Assembly: GCA_016712405.1 (NCBI GenBank)
Contig: JADJRD010000014.1
Location: 62,001-126,000, forward strand
DNA from: Cellvibrio sp.
GTDB taxonomy: Bacteria; Pseudomonadota; Gammaproteobacteria; Pseudomonadales; Cellvibrionaceae
Length of the DNA: 64,000 nt
Reading direction: 5' to 3'
Shown here: positions 35,538 to 43,977 of the stretch, in pieces
Layout of the letters: every line of letters begins with the position of its first letter
How positions within the stretch are numbered: position 1 is the stretch's first letter
Translations under genes and position numbers: made by a program
The notes under the pieces: model-generated
What the model was told of the DNA's origin: nothing
Database searches by the model: none
Seen by the model: only the letters and a program-made list of their open reading frames with translations

Positions 35538-37883
35538 TTACAACCGCTTTTGTTTATTAAACTGACTGGATAAAGGTGAAATCAACAAACTAAACGTACA
35601 GCCTAACAGCAAGATTAAACCAAAAGACTGCACCATTGGCGTACTGGAGAAGGCTAAAAACCCAAATGACATAATGCTGGTCATTGCCGCCAAAAAAGTT
35701 CCATATTCTGTAGCTGAATCTTTTTTCTGATCAAAAAAATAGAAAATTGCATAATCAATACCAAATCCCAAAATTAAATAACAACCAAAAACGTGAAATA
35801 AATTAATCGGTATAGAAAAGCAGGATAAAACTGCCAGTGCCATAAGGCTTGCAACTAAAGGCACCAGCGGCAAAATCAAAATCGAAAAATGCCTGAAATA
35901 AATAACAAACAAGCTAAATATCACCAGATAGGATATTAATAACCACTTGATTGCCTGCGATGTAAGTTGAAAAATTGAATTGGAAATGGATTGCACTTTA
36001 TCAACAAATAAAATGGCATGCTGGTCTGCAACGGCATTCAATGATTGGTTATTGTTAATTGCCTTCAACGTAATAATACTTGCGACTTGATTGCCTGTTT
36101 TTCCTGCCCACAGAATTTTTTGATCCGGCCTTGCATAGGGCATCCAGTCGTCAAGATACAAAAAAGAATCGACTTTTTCGAACTCGGTTCTGGCGTTAGA
36201 GGAAAATGCGTCACCCAGCTCAAGATTATGTGTTAGCTGATCCAGTAAGGCTTCTTTTTGATAAACATGTTTTTCCAACAGCAGTCGATTTTCTGCCTGC
36301 GTTTTTATAGAAGGCACCTGCTGACTTAGCGCCATATAGGCGCCCAGTTCACCTTTGATTATCAGTTGATCGAGCGATTGACTAACACGCTCCTCCAGTT
36401 GAAGTAGGCTCTCTTCATCTGAAGCCCTTAACAACAGGTATTGATGTAAAGAGATGTTGTTTAATTTCTTTTGCAGATATTGCTCCGACGCCAACAAATC
36501 GGCTGGAGGCTTGTAAAATGTTTTTACATCATCACTTAATTTAATAAAATAAAATCCTGAAGTCGTCAGGGTGATAAGTACAACGCCCGCTAACGCGGCA
36601 TAAGATTTTTTCTTCCAAAAATGAGAAGGCAAATCAGCTAGAGCACTAATTAACGGCGATTGAGTGGGTAATAATTTTCGAAAATAGACAGGGTAGATCA
36701 CACATACAAATAGCCACGACATCAGTAATCCGGTCATGGAAAAAACAGCGATTTCATTCAACACTTTCAGATTTGACTGAAAAAGACAGGCGTAACTTAA
36801 GATGCTAGTGCCTAGCCCCAACGCCATAGGCAAAAGCAGCTGCCGTAACACGGCGGGAGATTGATTATGGTTCGTTAATACTTGCAATTTGGAAACAAAA
36901 TGCAAACTGTAGTCGACGGCAACACCAATTAAACTTGCTCCAAACACCAAAGCAATAAGATGTATTTCCTGAAAAAGAAAACACACCACCACTAACGCAC
37001 TACAACAGCCAAATCCTATAGAGGCTACACTCAATAGCAAAATATCTATTCGACGAAACGCCAATAAAAATAATATTATGATTCCTAAAATGGAACCAAA
37101 ACCAATAATAGAAACTTCTCTTTTTGCGGTGGCTGTAGCAAAAGCCGAATGGAATACGGGGCCTGAAAACAACAATTTAACCGATGGGAAATCTCGCGCA
37201 AACTGGGATTGCAACTGTTTCGCCCAAAATGCAATTTCTTCTTGAAGGGTAATATTGCCAGATGGTGCATTAAGCCTTAAGAGTTGCACGATGGTATGTT
37301 GATGATTGGATGAAAATACCAGCCTGCCTTCACGAACACTTGCTGCCGAATCTGGTATTTGCTGTTGCCAAAAACTACCAAATAATCCCAGCGGATCTTG
37401 TTGAAGCGATAGCTGACTTTTACCGGAACTAAACCCCAGAATGTCCATTTGTGCAGATTCCAATAACTCATCCGGGTTTTCCAGTAAAAATTGTTTTTGT
37501 TTTGAGGTGAGTAAATGATAATGATAGTTTTGCAAAAACAATTGCTGGTGGTTGATTAATTCCAAGCCTGAATTAACTTCATAAAAAGAAAAATGTGGAT
37601 TTTCTTTTATTCTTTGATCCAAAAATTTGGCGGCGCTCAATCCTTCTTGAAGGTCGCGAGCATCAATGGCAATCACTAATTGATCGCCTAAAATATTCAA
37701 TATGCCTTGATCAACGTGATTAATAACGCTTTCAGAGGAGGTATCAACAGGCAAGAGTGATTTTAAATCTACATCAATTTTTATACCCTGAATAAATACC
37801 CTGTAACCTAATATAGAAACAACCAGAATTGCCAATAAAAAAATGGCGGTCAGTATTTTTTGAAGAGAATAATGAGGCGACAT
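35538..37883 (-). CDS. MMPL/RND-family exporter of the APE cluster (ApeM type)
   Basis: A 781-residue inner-membrane transporter of the MMPL type with about 12 helices: one near the N-terminus, then two five-helix blocks, each preceded by a large periplasmic loop. The GVAVDYSLHFVSKL and GFGIDYAIFYFF segments carry the conserved aspartate in the fourth helix of each half, typical of RND proton relays. In APE and xanthomonadin clusters this protein exports the pigment lipid. It sits between LolA-like and DUF3261 genes. Confidence 0.88.
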   Translation of the reverse strand: MSPHYSLQKILTAIFLLAILVVSILGYRVFIQGIKIDVDLKSLLPVDTSSESVINHVDQGILNILGDQLVIAIDARDLQEGLSAAKFLDQRIKENPHFSFYEVNSGLELINHQQLFLQNYHYHLLTSKQKQFLLENPDELLESAQMDILGFSSGKSQLSLQQDPLGLFGSFWQQQIPDSAASVREGRLVFSSNHQHTIVQLLRLNAPSGNITLQEEIAFWAKQLQSQFARDFPSVKLLFSGPVFHSAFATATAKREVSIIGFGSILGIIILFLLAFRRIDILLLSVASIGFGCCSALVVVCFLFQEIHLIALVFGASLIGVAVDYSLHFVSKLQVLTNHNQSPAVLRQLLLPMALGLGTSILSYACLFQSNLKVLNEIAVFSMTGLLMSWLFVCVIYPVYFRKLLPTQSPLISALADLPSHFWKKKSYAALAGVVLITLTTSGFYFIKLSDDVKTFYKPPADLLASEQYLQKKLNNISLHQYLLLRASDEESLLQLEERVSQSLDQLIIKGELGAYMALSQQVPSIKTQAENRLLLEKHVYQKEALLDQLTHNLELGDAFSSNARTEFEKVDSFLYLDDWMPYARPDQKILWAGKTGNQVASIITLKAINNNQSLNAVADQHAILFVDKVQSISNSIFQLTSQAIKWLLISYLVIFSLFVIYFRHFSILILPLVPLVASLMALAVLSCFSIPINLFHVFGCYLILGFGIDYAIFYFFDQKKDSATEYGTFLAAMTSIMSFGFLAFSSTPMVQSFGLILLLGCTFSLLISPLSSQFNKQKRL

Positions 37884-37898
37884 TACGACGGACTACAT

Positions 37899-38543
37899 TT
37901 ACAGACAGTGATTGTCGGCAGGAAAATAAAACCAGCGACACATTTCACGATCAAGAGTGTCCGTTTGCATCTGTTCAGAAAATTCGATAACTGTTTTATC
38001 TTCTTCACCAAAGGATACTGTTATCTTTGTTAAATAATATTCGCCTTCAATTATCACCAGTGACATATATTTTTTAATCGATTCCAATTTCGGAGTCAAT
38101 TTTGCTTGCCAATGGCTGTCCCCTTCGAAAGCCCACTCCAGATTGAATCTATCTTGAATCAATTCTATGTCGGCACCAAAAAATGCCAGCAATGTTTTAT
38201 TGATTTCTCGCTGCACTAAAGATGAATTATCTTTTACAATCTTTCCTTGTCCGTTTTTATTCCAGTGGATGAGCTGCTCTTTAGAAATGGTAATAGCATT
38301 TTGAAAAGGTCTTTCGGTGCTTAACCACAAACCCTGATCTCGCCAAAATATAAACACACCAGACGAACGCAATAGTTTTTCAACGCCTGCCAATTTTTTT
38401 TCTTGAGTAAATTTTCCGGTAATCACCGCAAACGATTGGAATCGCGCAACCGTTTGGTCAATTCTGGCGTTATCTGTTTCAGAAACAGCAATGCTGGAAC
38501 AGCAGATGCATAGCACTAGTGCGCATAAACGTATGAGATTCAT
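37899..38543 (-). CDS. LolA-like periplasmic lipid carrier (ApeL type)
   Basis: A 214-residue exported protein (signal peptide ending near residue 21, SIAVS) of the LolA-like fold found in APE clusters. Visible are GKFTQEKKLAG, GVFIFWRDQGLWLST and ITKITVSF-type strands, matching the LolA barrel, which binds lipid moieties in the periplasm. It probably carries the aryl polyene lipid between exporter and outer membrane. It overlaps the thioesterase gene by 4 bases. Confidence 0.82.
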   Translation of the reverse strand: MNLIRLCALVLCICCSSIAVSETDNARIDQTVARFQSFAVITGKFTQEKKLAGVEKLLRSSGVFIFWRDQGLWLSTERPFQNAITISKEQLIHWNKNGQGKIVKDNSSLVQREINKTLLAFFGADIELIQDRFNLEWAFEGDSHWQAKLTPKLESIKKYMSLVIIEGEYYLTKITVSFGEEDKTVIEFSEQMQTDTLDREMCRWFYFPADNHCL

Positions 38544-38968
38544 GTTGTTTCCGAATTAACCGTTAATTTTTTAGCTAAAGCTTTTATCAAGGCTGGCGGC
38601 GATTCAAAACACAATTCATTGGTTTGAAGATCAACTGCCACTTGTACTGTGTAGCCTTTAGTTATTTTAATTCCACTCGCTGCATCACGAATTACATAGC
38701 CCAGTTTTAATCGATATTCTGATTCCATTAAATAACATTCAACATCTATCTGTTGGCCGAACTCCAGCGGCTTAATATATTTAATTCGCATATCAACAAC
38801 TGGCCAGGCAAAACCGGAATCGCGCATAGCTTTGTAACTGTATCCAATCGAATCCAAAAAATCGCAACGAGCCAATTCCAAATATTTAACATAGTGACCA
38901 TGCCACACAACCATCATCGAATCGACATCATGAAAGGGGACAAGATGTTGGGTATGGGTGGAATACAT
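38540..38968 (-). CDS. 4-hydroxybenzoyl-CoA thioesterase family protein (ApeK type)
   Basis: A 142-residue hotdog thioesterase. The catalytic signature VPFHDVDSMMVVWHGHYVKY is the 4HBT motif, with the aspartate in the usual place. It may release acyl groups from ACP or edit misprimed carriers. It overlaps the LolA-like gene by 4 bases and follows the glycosyltransferase by 3 bases. The natural substrate is not known. Confidence 0.85.
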   Translation of the reverse strand: MYSTHTQHLVPFHDVDSMMVVWHGHYVKYLELARCDFLDSIGYSYKAMRDSGFAWPVVDMRIKYIKPLEFGQQIDVECYLMESEYRLKLGYVIRDAASGIKITKGYTVQVAVDLQTNELCFESPPALIKALAKKLTVNSETT

Positions 38969-38971
38969 TAC

Positions 38972-39709
38972 TTATGTTCGCCTTAATAATGTAAAAAAAC
39001 GCTTCAACATGCCAAAAAAAAGACGGGTATGCATCCAGGAAATTCTGACATTATCCCTGATGGTGTCAAAGTGTGAGGGAACATCATCGAAGTACTCTAT
39101 TCGCGTCGGAATATTAATGACCTGATGCCCAGCCCAATAAAGTTTCACCAAAATGTCCGTATCAAAATCCATGCGTGAGCCTATTGAATATTGACGCAAA
39201 AGATCAACGGTAGTCTGCAGTGGATAGAGTCGGTAGCCACACATGGAATCGGTAATTGAATTTGACAAGGTGTTTACACGAACCCAAAAGTCGGTGAGTT
39301 TTCTACCAGCGCGGCGCGCTTTTGGCATAGACAAATAATCACGCTGCCCGGAAATCACCGCAGCAGGATTTTGTAATGCGCAACTCAAAAATTGCGGAAT
39401 ATCTCCAAGGTTGTGCTGCCCATCAGCATCTACTTGTATAGCGTGGGTGTATCCCCGACTGAAAGCTAAATTCAAACCTTTGCAAACCGCCGCACCTTTG
39501 CCGGAATTAACAGCAAGGCGCTCAAGAAAGACATTCGGAATTGTTTTTGCGGCAGAAGTTAACACGGTAGAGCATTCTTCATCGCTACCGTCATCAATCA
39601 AGAGGCAGGGCAGCTGATACTGTCTAAGTTCGGTTAATACTTCCAGTATTTTATGGTGATGGTTATACACCGGGATAATCACACAGGGATTGAATTCTTT
39701 ACTCTTCAT
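38972..39709 (-). CDS. Glycosyltransferase family 2 of the APE cluster
   Basis: A 245-residue GT-A enzyme. VIIPVYNH near the N-terminus, LLIDDGSDE and the metal-binding VDADGQHN motif are intact, and the closing region is hydrophobic-basic (FGMLKRFF), which suggests membrane association. The ATG at 39709 overlaps the dehydratase end by 11 bases. In E. coli a GT domain is fused to an acyltransferase in the ApeJ protein; here it is separate. The acceptor is presumably the lipid portion of the pigment. Confidence 0.85.
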   Translation of the reverse strand: MKSKEFNPCVIIPVYNHHHKILEVLTELRQYQLPCLLIDDGSDEECSTVLTSAAKTIPNVFLERLAVNSGKGAAVCKGLNLAFSRGYTHAIQVDADGQHNLGDIPQFLSCALQNPAAVISGQRDYLSMPKARRAGRKLTDFWVRVNTLSNSITDSMCGYRLYPLQTTVDLLRQYSIGSRMDFDTDILVKLYWAGHQVINIPTRIEYFDDVPSHFDTIRDNVRISWMHTRLFFGMLKRFFTLLRRT

Positions 39710-40082
39710 CAACAAAAACCACCCTTCCTTGTGCACAGGGTCGATCTTTATTTTTATATGTAAAATCAATGGCTTGCCCATTATCCGCCCGCTTGATAAC
39801 CAGGTGAATTTGCTGGTTGGGCTGGATAGGGTGAGTGAATTTTAACTTTTCAATGAATTTTACTTGTGAGTTGATGGATAAAAAGCGTGTAGCCAATGTT
39901 ACCACCCAGCCCACTTGCACCACCCCCGGAACCAGAGGAAAGCCGTCAAAATGCCCTGCGAAACAAGGAAGCTCCGGACTTATCATCAAGGTTAACTCGA
40001 CAAATCCTGAGCCTTCTTTTACATCAAGCAGATCTGGCAATAATAACCCATCACTCACTGGCACTATCCAGCTTGCTGTCAT
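39699..40082 (-). CDS. Hotdog dehydratase, FabA/FabZ-like (ApeI type)
   Basis: A 127-residue protein with the FabZ/FabA active-site strand CFAGHFDGFPLVPGVVQVGW; the histidine of AGHFDG is the likely catalytic residue. It corresponds to ApeI, the small dehydratase that pairs with an ApeP-type partner in the characterised pathway. It starts inside the 3' end of the ACP gene (32-base overlap). A second domain of the same kind is fused to the AMP-ligase in the other operon. Confidence 0.83.
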   Translation of the reverse strand: MTASWIVPVSDGLLLPDLLDVKEGSGFVELTLMISPELPCFAGHFDGFPLVPGVVQVGWVVTLATRFLSINSQVKFIEKLKFTHPIQPNQQIHLVIKRADNGQAIDFTYKNKDRPCAQGRVVFVDEE

Positions 40083-40341
40083 CAGGCGTTTCCGGTCTAT
40101 TCAATAAGTCATACACGGCATCCACTACGTCTTGAACAGTACGTACTTGTTTGAAATCTGAAGGTTGTATTCTTCGGCCGGTAAACTCTTTTAATTTAAC
40201 CGTCAAATCCACAGCATCAATGCTATCAATATCGAGGTCTTCATAGAGGTTTGCGTTGGGTGTAATCATTTCAGGATCTGTTTCAAAAAGTGAAACCATG
40301 TTGTCCCGTAGAAAGGCGTAAATTTGGTCTTTTGAGTACAT
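40051..40341 (-). CDS. Acyl carrier protein of the APE cluster (first copy)
   Basis: A 96-residue ACP. The phosphopantetheine serine lies in DIDSIDAVDL (about residue 41), inside a standard four-helix layout. The start at 40341 (MYSKDQIY) is preferred: the longer frame from 40410 adds 23 residues with no ACP similarity. It overlaps the downstream dehydratase gene. APE clusters usually have two ACPs; the second is at 43092. Confidence 0.9.
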   Translation of the reverse strand: MYSKDQIYAFLRDNMVSLFETDPEMITPNANLYEDLDIDSIDAVDLTVKLKEFTGRRIQPSDFKQVRTVQDVVDAVYDLLNRPETPDDSKLDSASE

Positions 40342-40406
40342 GTCAATTCCATCACTATTATGATAATGCGACTGCGTAACGCGGCGTGATTCTACCAGAC
40401 TGAAAT

Positions 40407-41219
40407 TCAATTTACTCCATTTTCAATCTGACCCACCAAGCGCCCTGTTAATCTATTGAAATAGAATTCCAGATCCCGATTTAACTGTCTTGCAGCGGCA
40501 CTTTGCAATTGCCCATCGGCCATATAATGATCTGTGCTTATAACTGGAAGTACGTCGATAATGAAGTGTGGCGGCTCATTGGATATATCGTACCAATGTT
40601 GATTTTTCATCAGTGTGGGAGGATTGCAGCTAATCAATACTGGGGTAATTTTTTGAATAGAGCTCAATGCGATATTAGACAGGCCGCGGTGGAATTTTAA
40701 CAATTCTTCGGGGTGAGACCGGGTTCCCTCGGGAAACACAATTAATGATCCTCCTGCATTCAACAGATCAACGCAGCGAGAGAACAACTGTGTATCAGTA
40801 TTACTGATGTAATTTGCCGAACGTACTGGCATGGCTGTGAATGGATTTTTCCATAAGGCCCCCTTCACTATGCAGCTGGCATCACCTGTTATGGCAATTA
40901 AAAAAACCACATCCAATAAAGAGGGGTGATTTGCAACAATGAGTTGATTCATTTCCTTTAATTGCGCTGAATTTCTAAATTCATAGGTTAATAAACAAAG
41001 TCCTCGCAACAACCTGACGTAAGACATAAAAATGGTCGAAATAACAAAGCGAGTCAATTTTTCTTTGTGTCGTTTGCGCAATGGCATGAGGTAGATCATT
41101 GGGAATGCTGTAAGTGATATCAGCGTTGCACCTGCGCCAAAAAGCACAAAACCAAAACCGGTTGCGGGAACGCGGTAAGCTGGTGAGAGCAAGAAGCGAT
41201 GAGCCCATGGTTCGCTCAT
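40407..41219 (-). CDS. Lysophospholipid-type acyltransferase of the APE cluster (ApeD type)
   Basis: A 270-residue PlsC-like acyltransferase. The catalytic box NHPSLLDVVFL (H-x4-D) and the FPEGTRS motif are intact, with two hydrophobic helices near the N-terminus (about 15-40). It probably transfers the polyene acyl chain, or a fatty acid, to the lipid anchor. The ATG at 41219 overlaps the chorismatase stop as ATGA. The acceptor cannot be read from sequence. Confidence 0.86.
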   Translation of the reverse strand: MSEPWAHRFLLSPAYRVPATGFGFVLFGAGATLISLTAFPMIYLMPLRKRHKEKLTRFVISTIFMSYVRLLRGLCLLTYEFRNSAQLKEMNQLIVANHPSLLDVVFLIAITGDASCIVKGALWKNPFTAMPVRSANYISNTDTQLFSRCVDLLNAGGSLIVFPEGTRSHPEELLKFHRGLSNIALSSIQKITPVLISCNPPTLMKNQHWYDISNEPPHFIIDVLPVISTDHYMADGQLQSAAARQLNRDLEFYFNRLTGRLVGQIENGVN

Positions 41220-42190
41220 GTCCGCAGCAGGCTCCAAATACCATCTATTTCTAACATCAAATCAGCTCGACAAATATCGGCTTTAAGGTAGACGGCGCTT
41301 ACTTCTGGATAGCGCTGTTCAACCGCATGTTTGATTTGATCCAAGTCTGTCGCATGGCGAATGTATACTTTCAATAAACGGGGGGTGAGCGAACAAGGGT
41401 AATCCAGTAAATGTTGAATTTGCTGCTCAAGTGCGTCGAGATTGTTAAACGTAACTATTAATTGGTTTTCTACATCATAGGAGTGAACGGTTTTGTGGCC
41501 AGTTACACTTGCTGTGCCTGAAACAAAAACCAGGCTATGAGCATCATCAATGGCAACTGCGCTGGCTCTTGCAAAGGAGGGGCTGCGAGGCCCATATACT
41601 GAGGGATAAAAATAAGCGCTTTGCTGATTGGGATTTTCAAAATGAATGGGTCGAGTCTTGGCAGCCAAAAGATAAACAACCAATTGGCCGCCAGAATGCC
41701 CAAGAGCGCAGGCCGCTGGAAACGATTCTTCATCCAAGCCTGACAAACGAAAGGCGTTAAATCGCCCAATACAGAATTGCTTATAACGTTCCAAGCCGGC
41801 TTCTTCTTGATTAATCCTTTCAAAATAATTCCAAACGCGCACCAAATACGGGAAGCCCGCATCAGCTACAAGATTTAATAATTGGGAATAAACAAACTCG
41901 GTTGCCTCGACCAAATTACTAAATGCCGATTCATCCACCCATGAGATAGCCCATAGAAAATGATCCGAATGAGCCGTAACCAGCTTGTCCGTGGCTGTCT
42001 TGATAATAGGTGATGAAGAATAAATTTGTTCATAACAATAGCTAGGACTTAACAATTCAAGCCCTGTGCTAAAGCCTTTATTTTCTGCTGTAAATTGACA
42101 GTGCCCATCAAAAATGAGACTGGCAAATTGATTGGCATGATCAGGCTGATCATTAACCTCCAGCATGTACTGAAAAGACAGCTCAGTCAT
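41216..42190 (-). CDS. Chorismatase of the XanB2/Hyg5/FkbO family (hydroxybenzoate synthase)
   Basis: A 324-residue protein of the chorismatase family, which releases pyruvate from chorismate to give 3- and/or 4-hydroxybenzoate (XanB2, Hyg5) or a dihydroxycyclohexadiene acid (FkbO). Signatures are VRVWNYFERIN, RYKQFCIGRFNAF, PAACALGHSGG, YGPRSPSFARASAV, LVFVSGTASVTGH, and the catalytic C-terminal DICRADLMLEIDG with E314. It is the first gene of the leftward operon, behind a TATAAT promoter. It likely supplies the aryl starter of the polyene. Which isomer it makes cannot be told from sequence. Confidence 0.88.
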   Translation of the reverse strand: MTELSFQYMLEVNDQPDHANQFASLIFDGHCQFTAENKGFSTGLELLSPSYCYEQIYSSSPIIKTATDKLVTAHSDHFLWAISWVDESAFSNLVEATEFVYSQLLNLVADAGFPYLVRVWNYFERINQEEAGLERYKQFCIGRFNAFRLSGLDEESFPAACALGHSGGQLVVYLLAAKTRPIHFENPNQQSAYFYPSVYGPRSPSFARASAVAIDDAHSLVFVSGTASVTGHKTVHSYDVENQLIVTFNNLDALEQQIQHLLDYPCSLTPRLLKVYIRHATDLDQIKHAVEQRYPEVSAVYLKADICRADLMLEIDGIWSLLRT

Positions 42191-42239
42191 GCACTAATCT
42201 CCATAGTGTTTATTATGATTGGCTCGCAAAAATGTGCGC

Positions 42240-42269
42240 ATTATAGTTTTATGCAGCCCTGTTAGTCAC
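42240..42269 (-). promoter_or_regulatory. Promoter for the leftward APE operon
   Basis: On the minus strand, GTGACT (42264-42269) and a perfect TATAAT (42240-42245) are 18 bases apart, about 50 bases before the chorismatase start at 42190. This is a good sigma-70-type match. Confidence 0.55.
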
Positions 42270-42288
42270 CTGTAATCACACTCAAAAC

Positions 42289-42317
42289 TTGCAGGCTCGA
42301 GATGGCTCACTTAAAGT
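42289..42317 (+). promoter_or_regulatory. Weak candidate promoter for the rightward APE operon
   Basis: TTGCAG (42289-42294) and TAAAGT (42312-42317) with 17 bases between them, about 29 bases before the methyltransferase ATG. Partial matches only. Confidence 0.25.
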
Positions 42318-42345
42318 AGCCGCCTTTCTCAGTGAGTATTTAATT

Positions 42346-43095
42346 ATGACAAAAGGTGAGCAACCCGTAGCGCCACATCCTGTACTGCAGGAATATTATG
42401 AAGATCCTTCCCAGCGAAGAGCCAAAGTGGATCAAATGTTTGACTCATCAGCCGCCCATTATGATTGGATTACCAATATGATGAGCTTTGGTTCAGGGCG
42501 CTGGTATCGCCGGGATGCACTTTTAAGGGCGGGAGTGAAGGAGGGTCATAAAGTTTTGGACGTTGGCGCTGGTACAGGCGTGGTGTCACTTTTATCGCAG
42601 GCTATTGTTGGTGCTAATGGTTTGGTGGTTGCTCTTGATCCAAGCAAGGGTATGCTCAGCGAGGCTATAAAATCAGGTGTTGAGCTCGCCAGCCAAGGCC
42701 TTGGAGAGTCACTTCCATTTGAAGATAATATATTTGATTTCGTCACAATGGGTTACGCCTTGCGCCATGTTGCCGATTTACGCGGCGCATTTGATGAATA
42801 TAAGCGAGTATTGAAACCTGGTGGAAAAATATTGCTACTGGAAATTACTCGACCTGAAGGAAAAATCAAAATCGCACTGCTTAAATTTTATTTAAAATTT
42901 ATTATTCCTAATATTTCAAAAATTTTCAGAAAAAGTGCCGACAGTAAAGTGTTGATGCGATATTACTGGGATACCATTGAGCAGTGTGTTCCCCCCCAAA
43001 CTATTATTAATGCGTTACAAGATAGTGGTCTGGCACAATGCAATCGTGCGATCGCATTAGGAATTTTCAGCGAATACACAGGGGTTAAGCCATGA
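42346..43095 (+). CDS. UbiE/COQ5-like SAM methyltransferase of the APE cluster (ApeB type)
   Basis: A 249-residue class I methyltransferase. The SAM motif VLDVGAGTGVVSLL and the acidic VALDPSKGM strand lead into the GYALRHVADL and LKPGGKILLLEITRP motifs typical of UbiE-like enzymes. In APE systems this type methylates the aryl head group, next to the hydroxyl. It starts the rightward operon and overlaps the ACP gene by 4 bases (ATGA). The true ATG is at 42346; upstream TTG codons lack a ribosome site. Confidence 0.88.
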   Translation: MTKGEQPVAPHPVLQEYYEDPSQRRAKVDQMFDSSAAHYDWITNMMSFGSGRWYRRDALLRAGVKEGHKVLDVGAGTGVVSLLSQAIVGANGLVVALDPSKGMLSEAIKSGVELASQGLGESLPFEDNIFDFVTMGYALRHVADLRGAFDEYKRVLKPGGKILLLEITRPEGKIKIALLKFYLKFIIPNISKIFRKSADSKVLMRYYWDTIEQCVPPQTIINALQDSGLAQCNRAIALGIFSEYTGVKP

Positions 43096-43373
43096 GTCAT
43101 GCCCTAACAGCAGAAGAGAAAGAGTTGGCATTACTGCTAATTGATGTCTTGGATTTAGAAGATATGTCGGCGACGGATATTCAACCTTTGGCTCCATTAT
43201 TTGATCCCAGCAATCCAGAAAGTTTGGGGCTTGACTCTATTGATGCTCTTGAGATATCACTTGCGGTTGCTAAACATTATAACGTTCAACTTAAAGCTGA
43301 CGATGAGAATAACAAATCGATATTTCACAGCTTACGCTCACTTTCAACCTTTATTCATGCCCAAAAAGCTTGA
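43092..43373 (+). CDS. Acyl carrier protein of the APE cluster (second copy)
   Basis: A 93-residue ACP with the attachment serine in LGLDSIDALEIS (about residue 48) and the usual helical spacing. The upstream loop contains FDPSNPESLG, which distinguishes it from the first ACP at 40051. It overlaps the methyltransferase gene by 4 bases and the membrane-protein gene by 17, so all are coupled. Two ACPs with different sequences suggest separate roles, such as loading versus elongation. Confidence 0.9.
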   Translation: MSHALTAEEKELALLLIDVLDLEDMSATDIQPLAPLFDPSNPESLGLDSIDALEISLAVAKHYNVQLKADDENNKSIFHSLRSLSTFIHAQKA

Positions 43374-43977
43374 TATCTATATTCAAGCAGTATTGATAGC
43401 GAGTTATCCTCTTATTGCACATCTATCAATACTGCTGGGTAAGCCTGAGCTGCATTTAATTTCATTTTGCGCTCTCTTGGTTGGGGTTTTATGGCAAGGT
43501 TTAATCAAACCCAATGTAAAAGTTTGGGCTTGGTTTGTAGTAATTTGCCTTTCTTTTTTCTTGTTGAGTCGATGGCGGCTTGATCTTTACTTGCTGTATG
43601 TTCCGCCGGTGTTAATCCCTCTGGTTTTGTTGTTGTATTTTGGCAAAACCTTGCTCCCTAATGAAACGCCTTTAATTACCGCCATAGCTGATGCGGCTAG
43701 GGGGCCACTGACGCCCGCCATGGCGAGCTATACTCGCAGGCTTACACAACTTTGGTGTGGCATTTTTATTTTGTTGATTGTCGAGGCTTTAGTGTTGATT
43801 AGTTTTTTTAATCTGACAGCTTGGTCATGGGCAACGAATTGTATCAATTATCTATTAATGGCTATTATTTTTGTTGGCGAGTTTGAATTTCGAAAAAAGA
43901 AATTTCCTGATCATGACCATCCAACATTTCTGGATTACATTAAAATTATTGGTCAATCTTTCAGGAACAAAGTATGA
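43357..43977 (+). CDS. COG4648-like membrane protein of the APE cluster (ApeG type)
   Basis: A 206-residue integral membrane protein with six or so hydrophobic helices and a conserved soluble loop (FGKTLLPNETPLITAIADAA). Proteins of this type (COG4648) are regular members of APE clusters, though their role is unknown. The start at 43357 (MPKKLDIY) overlaps the end of the ACP gene; the longer frame upstream encodes no similar sequence. It overlaps the AMP-ligase by 4 bases. Confidence 0.82.
   Translation: MPKKLDIYIQAVLIASYPLIAHLSILLGKPELHLISFCALLVGVLWQGLIKPNVKVWAWFVVICLSFFLLSRWRLDLYLLYVPPVLIPLVLLLYFGKTLLPNETPLITAIADAARGPLTPAMASYTRRLTQLWCGIFILLIVEALVLISFFNLTAWSWATNCINYLLMAIIFVGEFEFRKKKFPDHDHPTFLDYIKIIGQSFRNKV

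Noticed and set aside
42289..42345. TTG start for the APE methyltransferase
   Set aside because: No ribosome site. The extra residues are unlike any UbiE-type protein, and the ATG at 42346 gives a normal length.
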